Below, in pieces: positions 43,581 to 52,809 of a stretch of 64,000 nucleotides of DNA; position 1 is the stretch's first letter; each line of letters begins with the position of its first letter. The stretch comes from JAHOYW01 sp963664605 (GTDB taxonomy: Bacteria > Verrucomicrobiota > Lentisphaeria > Victivallales > Victivallaceae), in NCBI GenBank assembly GCA_963664605.1, contig OY761536.1:2046001-2110000 (forward strand), given 5' to 3'. Position numbers and translations under genes: made by a program. The notes under the pieces are model-generated. The model saw only the letters and a list, made by a program, of their open reading frames with translations, made no database searches and was not told the DNA's origin.

Positions 43581-44258
43581 ATGTCTAAAAAAGCAGTTGT
43601 TTTATTAAGCGGCGGCCTGGATTCCGCTACCTGTCTAGCCATAGCCAGATCTGAAGGGTTTGAATGTTATGCCCTCAGCTTTGCGTATGGGCAGCGTAAC
43701 AGTTGTGAACTTAAAGCTTCCGGAGATGTTGCTGCCTCGCTTGGCGTCGCGAACCATGTTGTAATAGATATTGACCTGCGTAAATGGGGCGGGTCCGCTC
43801 TTACTGATAATATTGAAGTGCCGAACAGGGAAGATTTGAAGGCTGAAAGTATTCCAGTTACTTATGTTCCGGCGCGCAATCTTATTTTCTTGTCATTAGC
43901 TACTGGGTATGCGGAAGCTATCGGAGCCGAAGATATTTTTATTGGCGTTAATTCGGTTGATTTTTCCGGTTATCCGGACTGTCGGCCAAGATTTATCGAA
44001 GCTTTTCAGAAATGCGCTACAATCGGCACTAAAGCCGAGGATGAAGGCTGGCAATTCAATATCCATACTCCTTTACAGTTTTTGAATAAAGCCCAAATCA
44101 TAACCAAAGGTACTGCTTTGGGGGTTGATTATTCTCTTACCAGAACCTGCTATAATCCTGATGATAAAGGTCTAGCCTGTGGTAAATGCGACAGCTGTCA
44201 TCTGCGTCGTGCGGGGTTTCAGGAGGCCGGAGTTAAAGATCCTACGCCATACGCTTAA
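43581..44258 (+). CDS. queC: 7-cyano-7-deazaguanine synthase
   Basis: Converts 7-carboxy-7-deazaguanine to preQ0 with ATP and ammonia in queuosine synthesis. 225 residues. It shows the PP-loop VVLLSGGLDSATCLA, SFAYGQRNSCELKA, VPARNLIFLSLATGYAE, GVNSVDFSGYPDCRP and the zinc-binding cysteines CYNPDDKGLACGKCDSCHLR. queH at 62811 acts later in the same pathway; the other queuosine genes lie outside the window. Confidence 0.97.
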   Translation: MSKKAVVLLSGGLDSATCLAIARSEGFECYALSFAYGQRNSCELKASGDVAASLGVANHVVIDIDLRKWGGSALTDNIEVPNREDLKAESIPVTYVPARNLIFLSLATGYAEAIGAEDIFIGVNSVDFSGYPDCRPRFIEAFQKCATIGTKAEDEGWQFNIHTPLQFLNKAQIITKGTALGVDYSLTRTCYNPDDKGLACGKCDSCHLRRAGFQEAGVKDPTPYA

Positions 44259-44463
44259 GATAATTATGATTTACGGCTTTGCCGGATAGTTTTCTTGTTA
44301 TCAGCCCACTGTTCTGCAGATGTCTGGATAAATATTCATTAAAAATACCTTTTTTGTGTTTTAAGGTGTTGATTTTTATTGGCTTATGTATTATTCTCTT
44401 AGTAGGGATACAGGAGATGTGGTTTTTTGAATATTTATTTGAGAGATCGGAGCGTGTGATGAC

Positions 44464-45090
44464 ATGGATGAATACGAACTGAGTCTGGATAATATTTTCT
44501 TCTTTGATGCGCCAATTGTGGGTCAGTCCGGGAAAGAATTTATTCCGTCAATCGTCTGGTTGCATAATTTTCAATGGAGCTCATGGACCAGAGGAGTGGA
44601 AGGGCCTGAAGTGTTTAAGGCACAATGGGAAAATGCGGACGCGGTTGTTTCCTTTGATGAAGAGGAAATAGTATTGTCGCTTATCAAGTCGCAGTTTGGA
44701 GTGAAATGTGATAATTATATTAATCTTGTTGACTATTGCAATGATCATATAATAAATGTCGCCAAAGAAATCGGTGTTGAATATCCACCTGAACTTGATG
44801 TTTTCCAGAAAAAAGACGCATCCAGGCTATGGCTCGAATATATCCAGGGGCATCAAGGCTCTCTGAATTCACTGCTTTTCTATAGTGCGTGGTATACGGA
44901 TTTGATCTACCATATTTTCTTTGAAGTTTGTGGTGACACCGTTCCTCTCAGGGTTTTTATTCCGTGGAAACTGGAAGTTGAAACCAGAACCAAAAAAATC
45001 AGAAACAGTCATATTCAAAATAAAGAATTATATGAAAAGCTGCAGCAGGCTTATGATTTCTCAGATCCTTCCGCAACAATGGATGAATAG
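44464..45090 (+). CDS. RNase H-like (DEDD exonuclease-type) orphan protein
   Basis: No exact family recognised. Several segments match the pattern of YprB-like 3'-5' exonuclease domains: ADAVVSFDEEEIVLSLI, YINLVDYCNDHIINVAKEI and WLEYIQGHQGSLNSLLFYSAWYTDLIYHIFFEV, which resembles the terminal 'yc.dDv..t..l' helix. Several expected acidic metal ligands look absent or displaced, so it may be inactive. 208 residues. ATG 44464 follows GGAG at moderate distance. It stands alone between queC and the M16 gene. Confidence 0.45.
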   Translation: MDEYELSLDNIFFFDAPIVGQSGKEFIPSIVWLHNFQWSSWTRGVEGPEVFKAQWENADAVVSFDEEEIVLSLIKSQFGVKCDNYINLVDYCNDHIINVAKEIGVEYPPELDVFQKKDASRLWLEYIQGHQGSLNSLLFYSAWYTDLIYHIFFEVCGDTVPLRVFIPWKLEVETRTKKIRNSHIQNKELYEKLQQAYDFSDPSATMDE

Positions 45091-45148
45091 TTAAGAAGAC
45101 TGAATTCCAATATGGTTCGTGAAGACACTCGCTTTTGAAAATCGCAAG

Positions 45149-47707
45149 TCAGCCTTTTATAGCTCCTGCGGTAATGTATACGCCTTTGGCGCCAGCGAAA
45201 TATTTTTTAAATACAGCGTTAACGTCTTCAAGTTTCAGTTTGCGGATGATTTCAGGCGTGTGCCATGGTTTCTCATAACCGTTCCCGTAAAATTCCTCAA
45301 GCATTGAGTTGAAAAGCAAGGCGTTGTTGTTGCTCATAAGAGATGAGTATTTAAACAGTACCCTGGCTTTTGCGGCATCGAATTCATCTCTTGTCAGGCC
45401 GTTTTGCGCAAGGCGTTTCCGTTCTCGTGTTAAAAGTTTGATTACCTGCGGTACTGATTTTCTGCTGGTTCCCGCATAGAATGCCGTAAATCCAGGGTGG
45501 CGTCCGCTGCCGAACATTGCTCCGGTGCTGTATGCAAGGCCTTTATCCTCTCGAATATCTTTGAACAGTTTTGAGGACAATCCGTTAAGCGCCTGTTGCA
45601 GAATATCAAAAGCAAAACGGTCGGATGAACAATGGTCGCAGGAAGGAACGGCATAAATAACTTTTATCTGGTCGCGTGGCAATTCAATTTCAGCTTTCAG
45701 GTCTTTATCTGGAAAAACTGGTTTTTCAGGTAGGATGACCGGAACTGTATTGTTCCACGGGATAATCTCATCCAGGCTTTCTGCAACTTTAAGAGCATCT
45801 TTTTTGCTAATGTCGCCTGCAATTCCGAGAATAGTTTTTTCAGCTATAAACTGCTTACTGTAAAAATCCCTCAGTTTTTCGGCAGTGAGTTTGCTGATTG
45901 ATTTCATGCTGCCGTCACGGGGGAGGGCATGAGGATGTCCATTATAAAGCAGCTCATACATTTTGTCAACAGCCGCGCCGTTCGGGTCTTGAGCCCTTGT
46001 TTTCAGGAGCTGCAAGGTATTGTTTTGTTCACGGGTGAACTGTTTCCGCCTGAATGCTGCTTCCGCAAATATCTCCTTCAGTAGTTTTACGGCTGTATCC
46101 AGTTTGTCGCGCATACAGTTGACTTTTATATAGAAGGTATTATCTCCGGAATTTATGTTTAAATCTATAGCGTTGTCGTTGATTATATCATTAAACTTTT
46201 CTTCATTAAGCTTTTTGGTTCCGGTGGACAGAAGTTTTGACATCAGGCGCGAAATCCCGGCATTGTCCGCACTTTCAATGATGTTGCCGCCTTGCGATAT
46301 CAGACAGATGTCGACCAGTGGAAAACTTTTGTCAGGCAAAGTTATCAGTCTGGCTTTTGAATTCAAAACTGATTTTTCGGCAGTCTTTTGCTTCTCTGCC
46401 TTTCTGCTGTTTTTTATTATTTTTGCTTCTTGCGGCGATACTTGTCTTACAATGTTCAACTGTTCTTCGTTGAAATATCTATTAGCTGTTTCTTTTATAT
46501 CATCTTTGCTGACCTTATTGAGCAGTTGAATGTAGTGATCCGCCATCCCCGGGTCTCCGTATGCCAGAACAGCGTCGCCGATAATGTTGGCAATACCGTT
46601 ATTTGACCTGAGTATACGTATATAGTCAGCCATGTGCTGGTTTTTTTCTCTTTCGAGTTCTTTGCTGGTAATACCGTCCCGCCGCAGTTTTTCCAATTCC
46701 TCAAGCAGCGCTTTTTCCAGAGCCGGAAGCTTATCGGGAGTGGCTGCGGCGGAAATAGCCGATACTCCGCTGAAATTAGGCGCATAGGTAAAGGCGCCGA
46801 CCATAAGCGCCAATTCTTTTTCATGTTGGAGTGATTTAATTAAACGCGCGCTTTTTCCTTGTCCGAGTATAGCCGAGATCAGATCAAGCGCGGGAATATC
46901 AGGATGAGCCGCTGACGGTATCCTGGAGGCGACCGCCAGTCTTGCCAGCGGATCTTCAAAGAAACAGTTATTGGCACGCATTCCTATTTGTACTGGTTCT
47001 TCCGGCAGCGGCGGTTCGTAAATATTGCCATGTCGCCATGATGAAAGGCGTTTTGCGAGCATCTCAAGGACAGATTTAGCATTGACATCGCCGGAAATTA
47101 CAAAGAATGTGCGTTCCGGAGAGTAACGCTGGTGGTAATATTCAAACATTATATCACGGCTGACCTGTTCGATCTTTTCATGATAGCCTATGATAGGATG
47201 ACGTACCGGATGCCGGAGGTAAACTGTCTTCCATAATTTTTCACCAAGCATGTGTTCTGGACGGTCACGTCCCATGTCGCGTTCACGCAGGATCACATCT
47301 TTTTCCGATAAAAATTTTTCTTTTGGAAATTCGGGCTTACTGAGCATTTTAGAAAGTATATCTATCCCGGTTTCACTATGTTCCGATGGCAAATTTATAT
47401 AGTATACGGTGTGATCGTATGAAGTATAAGCGTTTACGCTGCCGCCAAGACGGTTAACGGTATCGGCAGCAGCTTGACCGGGATAACCGCTGCATCCCTG
47501 AAACAGCATGTGTTCAAGAAAATGTGACAAACCGCATCCCAGGAAATCAGCTTCATGGACACTGCCGGTAGCGACAAAACATTGAATCGATACGGTTGGC
47601 GCGTCGTGTTTGGGATTGATAAATATCTTTAAGCCGTTGTCAAGGGTAAAAGTTTTAATACGGGAAAAATAACTGCCGTTAAAGGGATTGGTTGTTTTTT
47701 TAGTCAA
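45149..47707 (-). CDS. M16 family zinc metalloprotease (insulinase-type, two-module)
   Basis: 852 residues with the active N-module (HFLEHMLFQG, zinc ligands H62, H66 and catalytic E65; downstream glutamate near ERDMGRDRPEHM). A second, non-zinc M16 module occupies the C-terminal half (RDQIKVIYAVPSCDHC, FDILQQALNGLSSKLFKDIREDKGLAYS). There is no clear signal peptide. It overlaps the end of the upstream 133-aa gene by 8 bases, so the two are coupled. Substrate unknown. Confidence 0.9.
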   Translation of the reverse strand: MTKKTTNPFNGSYFSRIKTFTLDNGLKIFINPKHDAPTVSIQCFVATGSVHEADFLGCGLSHFLEHMLFQGCSGYPGQAAADTVNRLGGSVNAYTSYDHTVYYINLPSEHSETGIDILSKMLSKPEFPKEKFLSEKDVILRERDMGRDRPEHMLGEKLWKTVYLRHPVRHPIIGYHEKIEQVSRDIMFEYYHQRYSPERTFFVISGDVNAKSVLEMLAKRLSSWRHGNIYEPPLPEEPVQIGMRANNCFFEDPLARLAVASRIPSAAHPDIPALDLISAILGQGKSARLIKSLQHEKELALMVGAFTYAPNFSGVSAISAAATPDKLPALEKALLEELEKLRRDGITSKELEREKNQHMADYIRILRSNNGIANIIGDAVLAYGDPGMADHYIQLLNKVSKDDIKETANRYFNEEQLNIVRQVSPQEAKIIKNSRKAEKQKTAEKSVLNSKARLITLPDKSFPLVDICLISQGGNIIESADNAGISRLMSKLLSTGTKKLNEEKFNDIINDNAIDLNINSGDNTFYIKVNCMRDKLDTAVKLLKEIFAEAAFRRKQFTREQNNTLQLLKTRAQDPNGAAVDKMYELLYNGHPHALPRDGSMKSISKLTAEKLRDFYSKQFIAEKTILGIAGDISKKDALKVAESLDEIIPWNNTVPVILPEKPVFPDKDLKAEIELPRDQIKVIYAVPSCDHCSSDRFAFDILQQALNGLSSKLFKDIREDKGLAYSTGAMFGSGRHPGFTAFYAGTSRKSVPQVIKLLTRERKRLAQNGLTRDEFDAAKARVLFKYSSLMSNNNALLFNSMLEEFYGNGYEKPWHTPEIIRKLKLEDVNAVFKKYFAGAKGVYITAGAIKG

Positions 47708-48101
47708 TTCTCGGAACCTTTATCTCTTTATTGCTCTGCTCTGATTTTATACTCTTAGCCAGCGCGAATAAATCAAAATCCGTATTGAAATCCTCAATGG
47801 AATCCTCAGGGCTGGCGCCTAACGCTTTCTGTTCTATCAAAGAAAACACAATATTGCCGACGTCAGAGGCTTTTTGGATGCCCCAGGATTTAAAAACTTC
47901 CTCATAAAATATACTGAATTCTTTAAGCGCAAACTCAGAAATTCCCTCAAGAAGTTGTTGAGCGTTCACATGTCCTTTAGCGTTTTTTTCCGCAACCGTA
48001 TAATTAACCGCGGCGTTGATGAAGTTATAAGCGTCTTTGCTGTAGCGTTTTTCGTTACTTACTATGGTTTCAATTATCTTTTTTAATTCTTTCTTGAGCA
48101 T
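47700..48101 (-). CDS. Verrucomicrobia/Planctomycetes-restricted small protein (Minf_1886-like)
   Basis: 133 residues without known enzyme motifs. The run RYSKDAYNFINAAVNYTVAEK, GHVNAQQLLEGISEFALKEF, VFKSWGIQKASDVGNIVFSLIE and EDSIEDFNTDFDL matches, in my memory, the family restricted to planctomycetes and verrucomicrobia (Minf_1886 / TIGR04138-type). It is probably cytoplasmic and helical. It overlaps the M16 protease and may be its cofactor or substrate adaptor; that is inference. Its presence is a taxonomic clue. Confidence 0.75.
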   Translation of the reverse strand: MLKKELKKIIETIVSNEKRYSKDAYNFINAAVNYTVAEKNAKGHVNAQQLLEGISEFALKEFSIFYEEVFKSWGIQKASDVGNIVFSLIEQKALGASPEDSIEDFNTDFDLFALAKSIKSEQSNKEIKVPRID

Positions 48102-48145
48102 GGCCCTGCCTGAAATTTGGAGCTTACGAGGATAAGTCTTTATTG

Positions 48146-48826
48146 TTAAATTGATGCTTCGAGAGTATTTTCCTGTTGTTGACGTAATTTTACGGAAAAG
48201 ACCGCCAGGCCGCCGGACAGGTTTTCATTGTGGCAGACTACATTGGGAGGAGTTTTCAGTTTAAGCATGGAGAAATTCCATATTCCAACTATCCCGGCGT
48301 CAATCAGAACATCGGCAACTTCCTGTGCCGCCTGCCATGGAACAGTTATTATCCCGACTTTCACGTTCATGCGCTGTGCCAGGTTTTTGAGCTTGGAGAG
48401 GTGAAATATCTTTTTGCCGTGAATGGTTTTACCGACACGTTCAGGATCGACATCAAAACCGGCTATGATTTTCAAGCCGTTTTCCTCAAAGGGCTTATGT
48501 CCGAGCAGTGCTGAACCTAAAGCTCCGGCTCCAACTAGAAAAGCTTCATCAGTATTGTTCCAGCCAAGAAATTCTTCTATAGCCTGAATAAGATCCTTTA
48601 GACAATATCCTGTACGGGGTTTGCCGGGAATGCCCATGAGCACCAGGTCTTTTCTAACCAGGATAGGCTTGAAATCAAGTTCGTTTATAAGTGCGGTCGT
48701 GGAAACATATTCGTCGCCTTCTGCCTGTAAACGCTTCAAGATATGTAAATATGTAGGTAAACGTTTGATAGTAGGCAAACGCAGTATTTTACTGTTGTGT
48801 CCGTTAGCTTCATTACTTTCAATCAT
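48146..48826 (-). CDS. rex: Redox-sensing transcriptional repressor Rex
   Basis: NADH-responsive repressor: N-terminal winged helix (LPTYLHILKRLQAEGDEYVSTTALINELDFKPILVRKDLVLMG) and a Rossmann NAD(H) domain (AFLVGAGALGSALLG, KIIAGFDVDPERVGK, AQEVADVLIDAGIVGIWNFS). The reading frame extends to 48922, but AGGGAA sits six bases before ATG 48826 (MIESNEANG), giving 226 residues, the usual Rex length. A complete rnf operon 9 kb away is a plausible target. Confidence 0.95.
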   Translation of the reverse strand: MIESNEANGHNSKILRLPTIKRLPTYLHILKRLQAEGDEYVSTTALINELDFKPILVRKDLVLMGIPGKPRTGYCLKDLIQAIEEFLGWNNTDEAFLVGAGALGSALLGHKPFEENGLKIIAGFDVDPERVGKTIHGKKIFHLSKLKNLAQRMNVKVGIITVPWQAAQEVADVLIDAGIVGIWNFSMLKLKTPPNVVCHNENLSGGLAVFSVKLRQQQENTLEASI

Positions 48827-49008
48827 AGTTTTCCCTGCCAGAGTTTTGTTAATCATTCTTTTCCCAACATAACACAATAATCTATAAAACGCAATATTCA
48901 AGACACGGAACAAAAAAAGCATTAATAAATGGTTGGTATATCGGGGGAAAAGGGGGCGCTTTTTTCAAAAAGTTTCTCCCTTTCCCTTAAATTATATCCC
49001 CCCTCTCT

Positions 49009-49965
49009 TTAAACATGATATTTTAGGTAAAGTTCTATAGGGGAGGGGGCGAGGTAGTATTGTTCCAGAAGATATTGTTTATTGTATTTCCGTGCAAAAT
49101 GCTGGAGCAGTACCAGAGTGGCCAGGAGCGGAAAGAATTTCTGATGGTATTCCTCGATAGATTTCTGGAGTTCCTGCTTTTCAAAATCCGCAAGTTCTTT
49201 CTTGAAATACCCGGCGATGTGTTGAAGAACATTGGTGTTTTTGCGGACTGTGGCTTGAAGATGCAGGGCGGAAGTCAGCAGTTGAATATACTTGTGCTGT
49301 GTTTGTTCGAGGTTATTTTTATTGGCATTTGCGGCAAACCTGCCCAGTTGTGCGACGTCTTTCGGGCTGTGCGCCATAATCATATATTTATGGCGAGCGT
49401 GAAAGTTTTGCAGCCCCTTTACTGAACCGTCAGTCTTGATATATTCCTGCCACCTGCTGTAGACGGCAACATGATCGATAAAACGGTTCCTGAGACATGC
49501 GTCATTGAGTCTGCCTTCCTCTTCGACCGGGAGCAGCGGGAAACGTTCCGTAAATGCTTTGGCAAAGAGTCCTACTCCATTTTTTACGGGGATTCCTTTG
49601 GCGTTAAAAACTTTTACATTAAGCAAGCCCGAACTCGGGGACTTGCTTTTAAAGACAAAACCGCAAAGATCTTCTTTTTCCAATTCCCTGAGCTTTTTAG
49701 CGCACCATTTACGCATTTTGCCGGTATGGTCAATATCAGTTTTTACAGTTACCAGTCGGGGAGAATCAGAATTTCCGCTTAAATGCATAGCTTCCCGGGG
49801 AACGGGCAGGCCGCATTCGACTTCCGGGCATACGGGAACCCATTGAACGTATTTGCCAAGCATATCGGTCAGATAGTGATTAAGCTTGTGCTGTCCGTCA
49901 TAGCGTACTTTTTCACCGAGAAGACAAGAGCTTACACCGAGTTTTACCGCAGGTTCTTTTGTCAT
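49009..49965 (-). CDS. DUF523-DUF1722 fusion protein (YbbK/YbgA-like)
   Basis: 318 residues. The N-half is DUF523 (GVSSCLLGEKVRYDGQHK, VPVCPEVECGLPVPREAM, DLCGFVFKSKSPSSGL, with conserved cysteines). The C-half is DUF1722 (FHARHKYMIMAHSPKDVAQLGRFAAN, and YHQKFFPLLATLVLLQHFARKYNKQYL). Both domains are of unknown or poorly known function. It lies 13 bases after the PEP-synthase-like gene and is probably its operon partner. Confidence 0.92.
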   Translation of the reverse strand: MTKEPAVKLGVSSCLLGEKVRYDGQHKLNHYLTDMLGKYVQWVPVCPEVECGLPVPREAMHLSGNSDSPRLVTVKTDIDHTGKMRKWCAKKLRELEKEDLCGFVFKSKSPSSGLLNVKVFNAKGIPVKNGVGLFAKAFTERFPLLPVEEEGRLNDACLRNRFIDHVAVYSRWQEYIKTDGSVKGLQNFHARHKYMIMAHSPKDVAQLGRFAANANKNNLEQTQHKYIQLLTSALHLQATVRKNTNVLQHIAGYFKKELADFEKQELQKSIEEYHQKFFPLLATLVLLQHFARKYNKQYLLEQYYLAPSPIELYLKYHV

Positions 49966-49978
49966 AATTTACTCCAGT

Positions 49979-52078
49979 TTATAAAATTGTAACGATTCCC
50001 AGCCATCCGTCCACGGAAAGCAGATCACCGTTTTTTATCTTTAAAGTCGCCTCCGGTACACCTGTGACGCAAGGCAGGCCGTATTCACGGGCAATGATCG
50101 CGCCATGGATAAGCATTCCGCCACGGCGTTCAATAACTGCTGCTGCCAATGGAGCTACGATTGTCATTTCCGGTTCGACCGCGTCGCAGACGAGAATTTC
50201 ATCTTTCTTGAAACCAAACAGATCGTCAAACTTATTGATGACTTTTGCATATCCTTTGGCTATTCCCTTTCCGGCCGGCTGCCCGGTAAGTTGACGGAAC
50301 TTGATATTTCCCTCCTGGTTTCCGGCATCAGCATTACCAATGACTGGACTGTGTAATTCAGGTATTCCTTTGGATAATTCATTTTCAACAATAATTTTTT
50401 GTTTGTTATTGAAAAAGTTTTTTTTAAGCCTTTCTGATGCTTCATCCATAGCTTTCTGCAAGCCGTTTTTTACTCCATCCAAATATATATTGTCGTCATC
50501 CCTGAGCCGGTATGAAGCGCGTGCCAGCTCAAGTAATTCCAGCATTGAATCCTTCTCCTTTTTATCAAAACAGTTCAAAAATGAGTTTTCCAAAGATTTT
50601 TTGCTGTTTTCCGGTTTAGCGGCATCCCTGTAACTGTCAAGGAGAGTTAAGAGTTTTTCAGGAATTTCATACAAAGTTTCATAGCGGCATCCGAAAAGTT
50701 CCTCCAATGAATCCAGGATTTCAGAATCGTTATCAGTTTTTACATTTTCAGCAATCCTTTTCGACAAATCAACTATTTTTTGATTTCGTTTGAGACTCAA
50801 AAGCTCTCCGGTTCTTAAAAGATCAACGAATTCATATGGATCGTCAGGTTTCAGCTTTGAATTATATACTTCACCGAACAGGCGGACTCCGTGAGCGAAA
50901 GGAATACAATATTCTTCGTAAGCTTTCAGCCAACGCCGGTATTCAGTACCGCGTGCAAGCAGACACTCAAGCAGTTTGGAGCTGTTCATATCACGAAGTT
51001 TTTCCTGCCGCCATTTATGCCCGGTTTTAAGCATTCCAGGAAGAATTTCATTTTCCAATTTGCTTCTTATAGATTTTAACTGTTCGAAACTCAAAAGCAG
51101 ATTGTCATAATATTTCCTTGAATCCTTACTTTCACCGGTTTGGGTAATTGGCCTTGACTGCAGAAGAAATAATTCAGAATTCCTGATTGTCCATTCCAGG
51201 TCGCGGGGATGCCCGAAATAATTTTCCTGCCGCATTGCTTCATGCGCAATCGTAATCACTTGTTTTTCATTTAATGGCGGCATTGATATTTTATCTGGAG
51301 TTATGTCCGCCAAAATTATTTTATTATCTGCCGCTTCGACAATTTTATTATGTTCCGCAGGAAAAAAATCGCAAATCTTCATGTCCCTGCGCGTGATGTC
51401 CCAGTGATCGGGTTCAACACTGCCATCCACCAAGCCCTGATTTAGCCCGTATACTGCTTCGACCGCAATGCATTCCGGATTATCCGGGCTTATGGAAAAT
51501 GCTACTCCGGATGAATCCCCGGTTATTACTTCCTGTATTAAAACCGACATTGTACTTTTAAAAGGATCAAGTTTTAACTCGCGCCGATAGAGCAGGGCGG
51601 AAACTGACCACAGAGAAGCCCATACCAGCCGTATATGTTTAAAAATTTCATTCATGCCGGAGATATTTATATATGACTCATGGAGCCCGGCAAAAGAGCT
51701 GTTACGGCTATCCTCGCCTGGAGCTGATGAGCGTAAGGCTATTGCATTACTGCCGAACAATTCCTTTATATGGGAGCTTATTTCATTTTGCATATAAGGG
51801 GGGATTTTATGGCGGATGAAAGCGTTTTTTATACGCAGGGAAATATCCCATAACTCTTCCCAGCGGTATTCATTTAGTTTTTTCCTTTTAAGTTCACGCA
51901 GGATAAAAACATTTATACCGGAGCTGTTCAGGTAATCAGTGTAAGCTGATGTATTTAATGCTGTTGAAACGGGAATAGTTGAGCCGGATTTTTTGAGCAG
52001 GGCAAGGTTATAGGATTTATCACCGACAGTTTTTCTGTCTGATTCTGATAATTTATCTATATATATAAAATATTTCAT
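49979..52078 (-). CDS. PEP-synthase-like / rifampin-phosphotransferase-like three-part protein
   Basis: 699 residues in three parts. Residues 1-315 are an ATP-grasp of the PEP-synthase/pyruvate-phosphate-dikinase family (VGDKSYNLALL, ALRSSAPGEDSRNSSFAGLHES, EAVYGLNQGLVDG, DLEWTIRNSELFLLQSRPI). A ~280-residue middle region has no clear relatives. The C-terminal swivelling His domain (residues ~600-699) has GGMLIHGAIIAREYGLPCV with phospho-His H658. It lacks the PEP/pyruvate TIM barrel, so its layout is that of rifampin phosphotransferase, which phosphorylates a small molecule bound in the middle domain. The acceptor is unknown. It overlaps the PNPOx-like gene by 4 bases. Confidence 0.78.
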   Translation of the reverse strand: MKYFIYIDKLSESDRKTVGDKSYNLALLKKSGSTIPVSTALNTSAYTDYLNSSGINVFILRELKRKKLNEYRWEELWDISLRIKNAFIRHKIPPYMQNEISSHIKELFGSNAIALRSSAPGEDSRNSSFAGLHESYINISGMNEIFKHIRLVWASLWSVSALLYRRELKLDPFKSTMSVLIQEVITGDSSGVAFSISPDNPECIAVEAVYGLNQGLVDGSVEPDHWDITRRDMKICDFFPAEHNKIVEAADNKIILADITPDKISMPPLNEKQVITIAHEAMRQENYFGHPRDLEWTIRNSELFLLQSRPITQTGESKDSRKYYDNLLLSFEQLKSIRSKLENEILPGMLKTGHKWRQEKLRDMNSSKLLECLLARGTEYRRWLKAYEEYCIPFAHGVRLFGEVYNSKLKPDDPYEFVDLLRTGELLSLKRNQKIVDLSKRIAENVKTDNDSEILDSLEELFGCRYETLYEIPEKLLTLLDSYRDAAKPENSKKSLENSFLNCFDKKEKDSMLELLELARASYRLRDDDNIYLDGVKNGLQKAMDEASERLKKNFFNNKQKIIVENELSKGIPELHSPVIGNADAGNQEGNIKFRQLTGQPAGKGIAKGYAKVINKFDDLFGFKKDEILVCDAVEPEMTIVAPLAAAVIERRGGMLIHGAIIAREYGLPCVTGVPEATLKIKNGDLLSVDGWLGIVTIL

Positions 52079-52527
52079 TGATCCAGATGTATTTCCGTGA
52101 CTTCTTGAAAATTCTCAACGAAATAATAAGTATTTACTTCCAGTTTAAAAATCGCGACTGTGGGGGATTTTATAAAATCCCCCAGAGCGGGATGACGCTG
52201 CAGAAACATTTGAGTTATCATAGTGGTTTCTTTGCCCGGTTTCAGTTCATAAGCTTTTCCCGAGGCGTTTACACCTTGAGCGTCAAGACAGTCGGAAGTT
52301 TTATTCCGGCGGTTGTCTATGAACATGGAGCATTCAGGGTGTGTTTTCAGGTTGGAATATTTTCTGGTGCTGCGAGCAGTGATGAATATAAGGCTGTGGT
52401 AGTCATCATAAGGCATGAAAGCCATAATATCAGAATATGGCTGCTCATTCATAAGTGAACACAACACCGCAAAGATTTGTTTATCTAAAAGCTTTTTTAT
52501 GCTTTTTGAAACGGAACCGCCATTCAT
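52075..52527 (-). CDS. Pyridoxamine-5'-phosphate-oxidase-fold (FMN-binding split barrel) protein
   Basis: 150 residues with the split-barrel pattern: QIFAVLCSLMNEQPYSDIMAFMPYDDYHSLIFITARSTRKYSNLKTHPECSMFIDNR, then VNASGKAYEL. Close relatives include heme-utilisation and F420/flavin-binding small proteins. ATG follows GAGGAG. Its last four bases overlap the start of the PEP-synthase-like gene (ATGA), so it is the first gene of that operon. Ligand and activity unknown. Confidence 0.82.
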   Translation of the reverse strand: MNGGSVSKSIKKLLDKQIFAVLCSLMNEQPYSDIMAFMPYDDYHSLIFITARSTRKYSNLKTHPECSMFIDNRRNKTSDCLDAQGVNASGKAYELKPGKETTMITQMFLQRHPALGDFIKSPTVAIFKLEVNTYYFVENFQEVTEIHLDQ

Positions 52528-52557
52528 ATAATACTCCTCATTACCATCTTTGATATT

Positions 52558-52586
52558 ATTTTACTGCCGTTATCAGTAAAGCGCAA
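52558..52586 (-). promoter_or_regulatory. Promoter candidate for the flavin-barrel operon
   Basis: Minus strand: TTGCGC (52586-52581), 17-base spacer, TAAAAT (52563-52558), about 30 bases before ATG 52527. The -10 box is good and the -35 box is four of six. Confidence 0.45.
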
Positions 52587-52751
52587 GAAATATTATAGAA
52601 TAATTATAAATTTGCGCCTATGCAAGTTTTTGGGGTGATAGTAAAAATTCTCTTGAGCCGCATACCTTTAACACCAACAGTTCGACACAGTATCTTCTTT
52701 CAAATGTTTTTTCTTGTAAATTGGATATTCCTTGTTGGATGTTGGATATTC

Positions 52752-52793
52752 AAAAGTCCCTCCCGCAATCTTTTTCAAAACTACGGGAGGGAC
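52752..52793 (-). terminator. Long-loop terminator downstream of clpB
   Basis: Perfect 10-base arms GTCCCTCCCG and CGGGAGGGAC enclose an 18-base loop, followed on the minus strand by TTTTG. It begins about 17 bases after the clpB stop. Nearby TTGGATATTC direct repeats (52722 and 52742) are low-complexity. Confidence 0.65.
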
Positions 52794-52809
52794 GGAAGGA
52801 GGGTTCTGT

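Noticed and set aside
44279..44482. 67-residue hydrophobic frame before the RNase H-like gene
   Set aside because: It starts at TTG without a ribosome site and overlaps the real start. The hydrophobic stretch is probably chance in AT-rich DNA.
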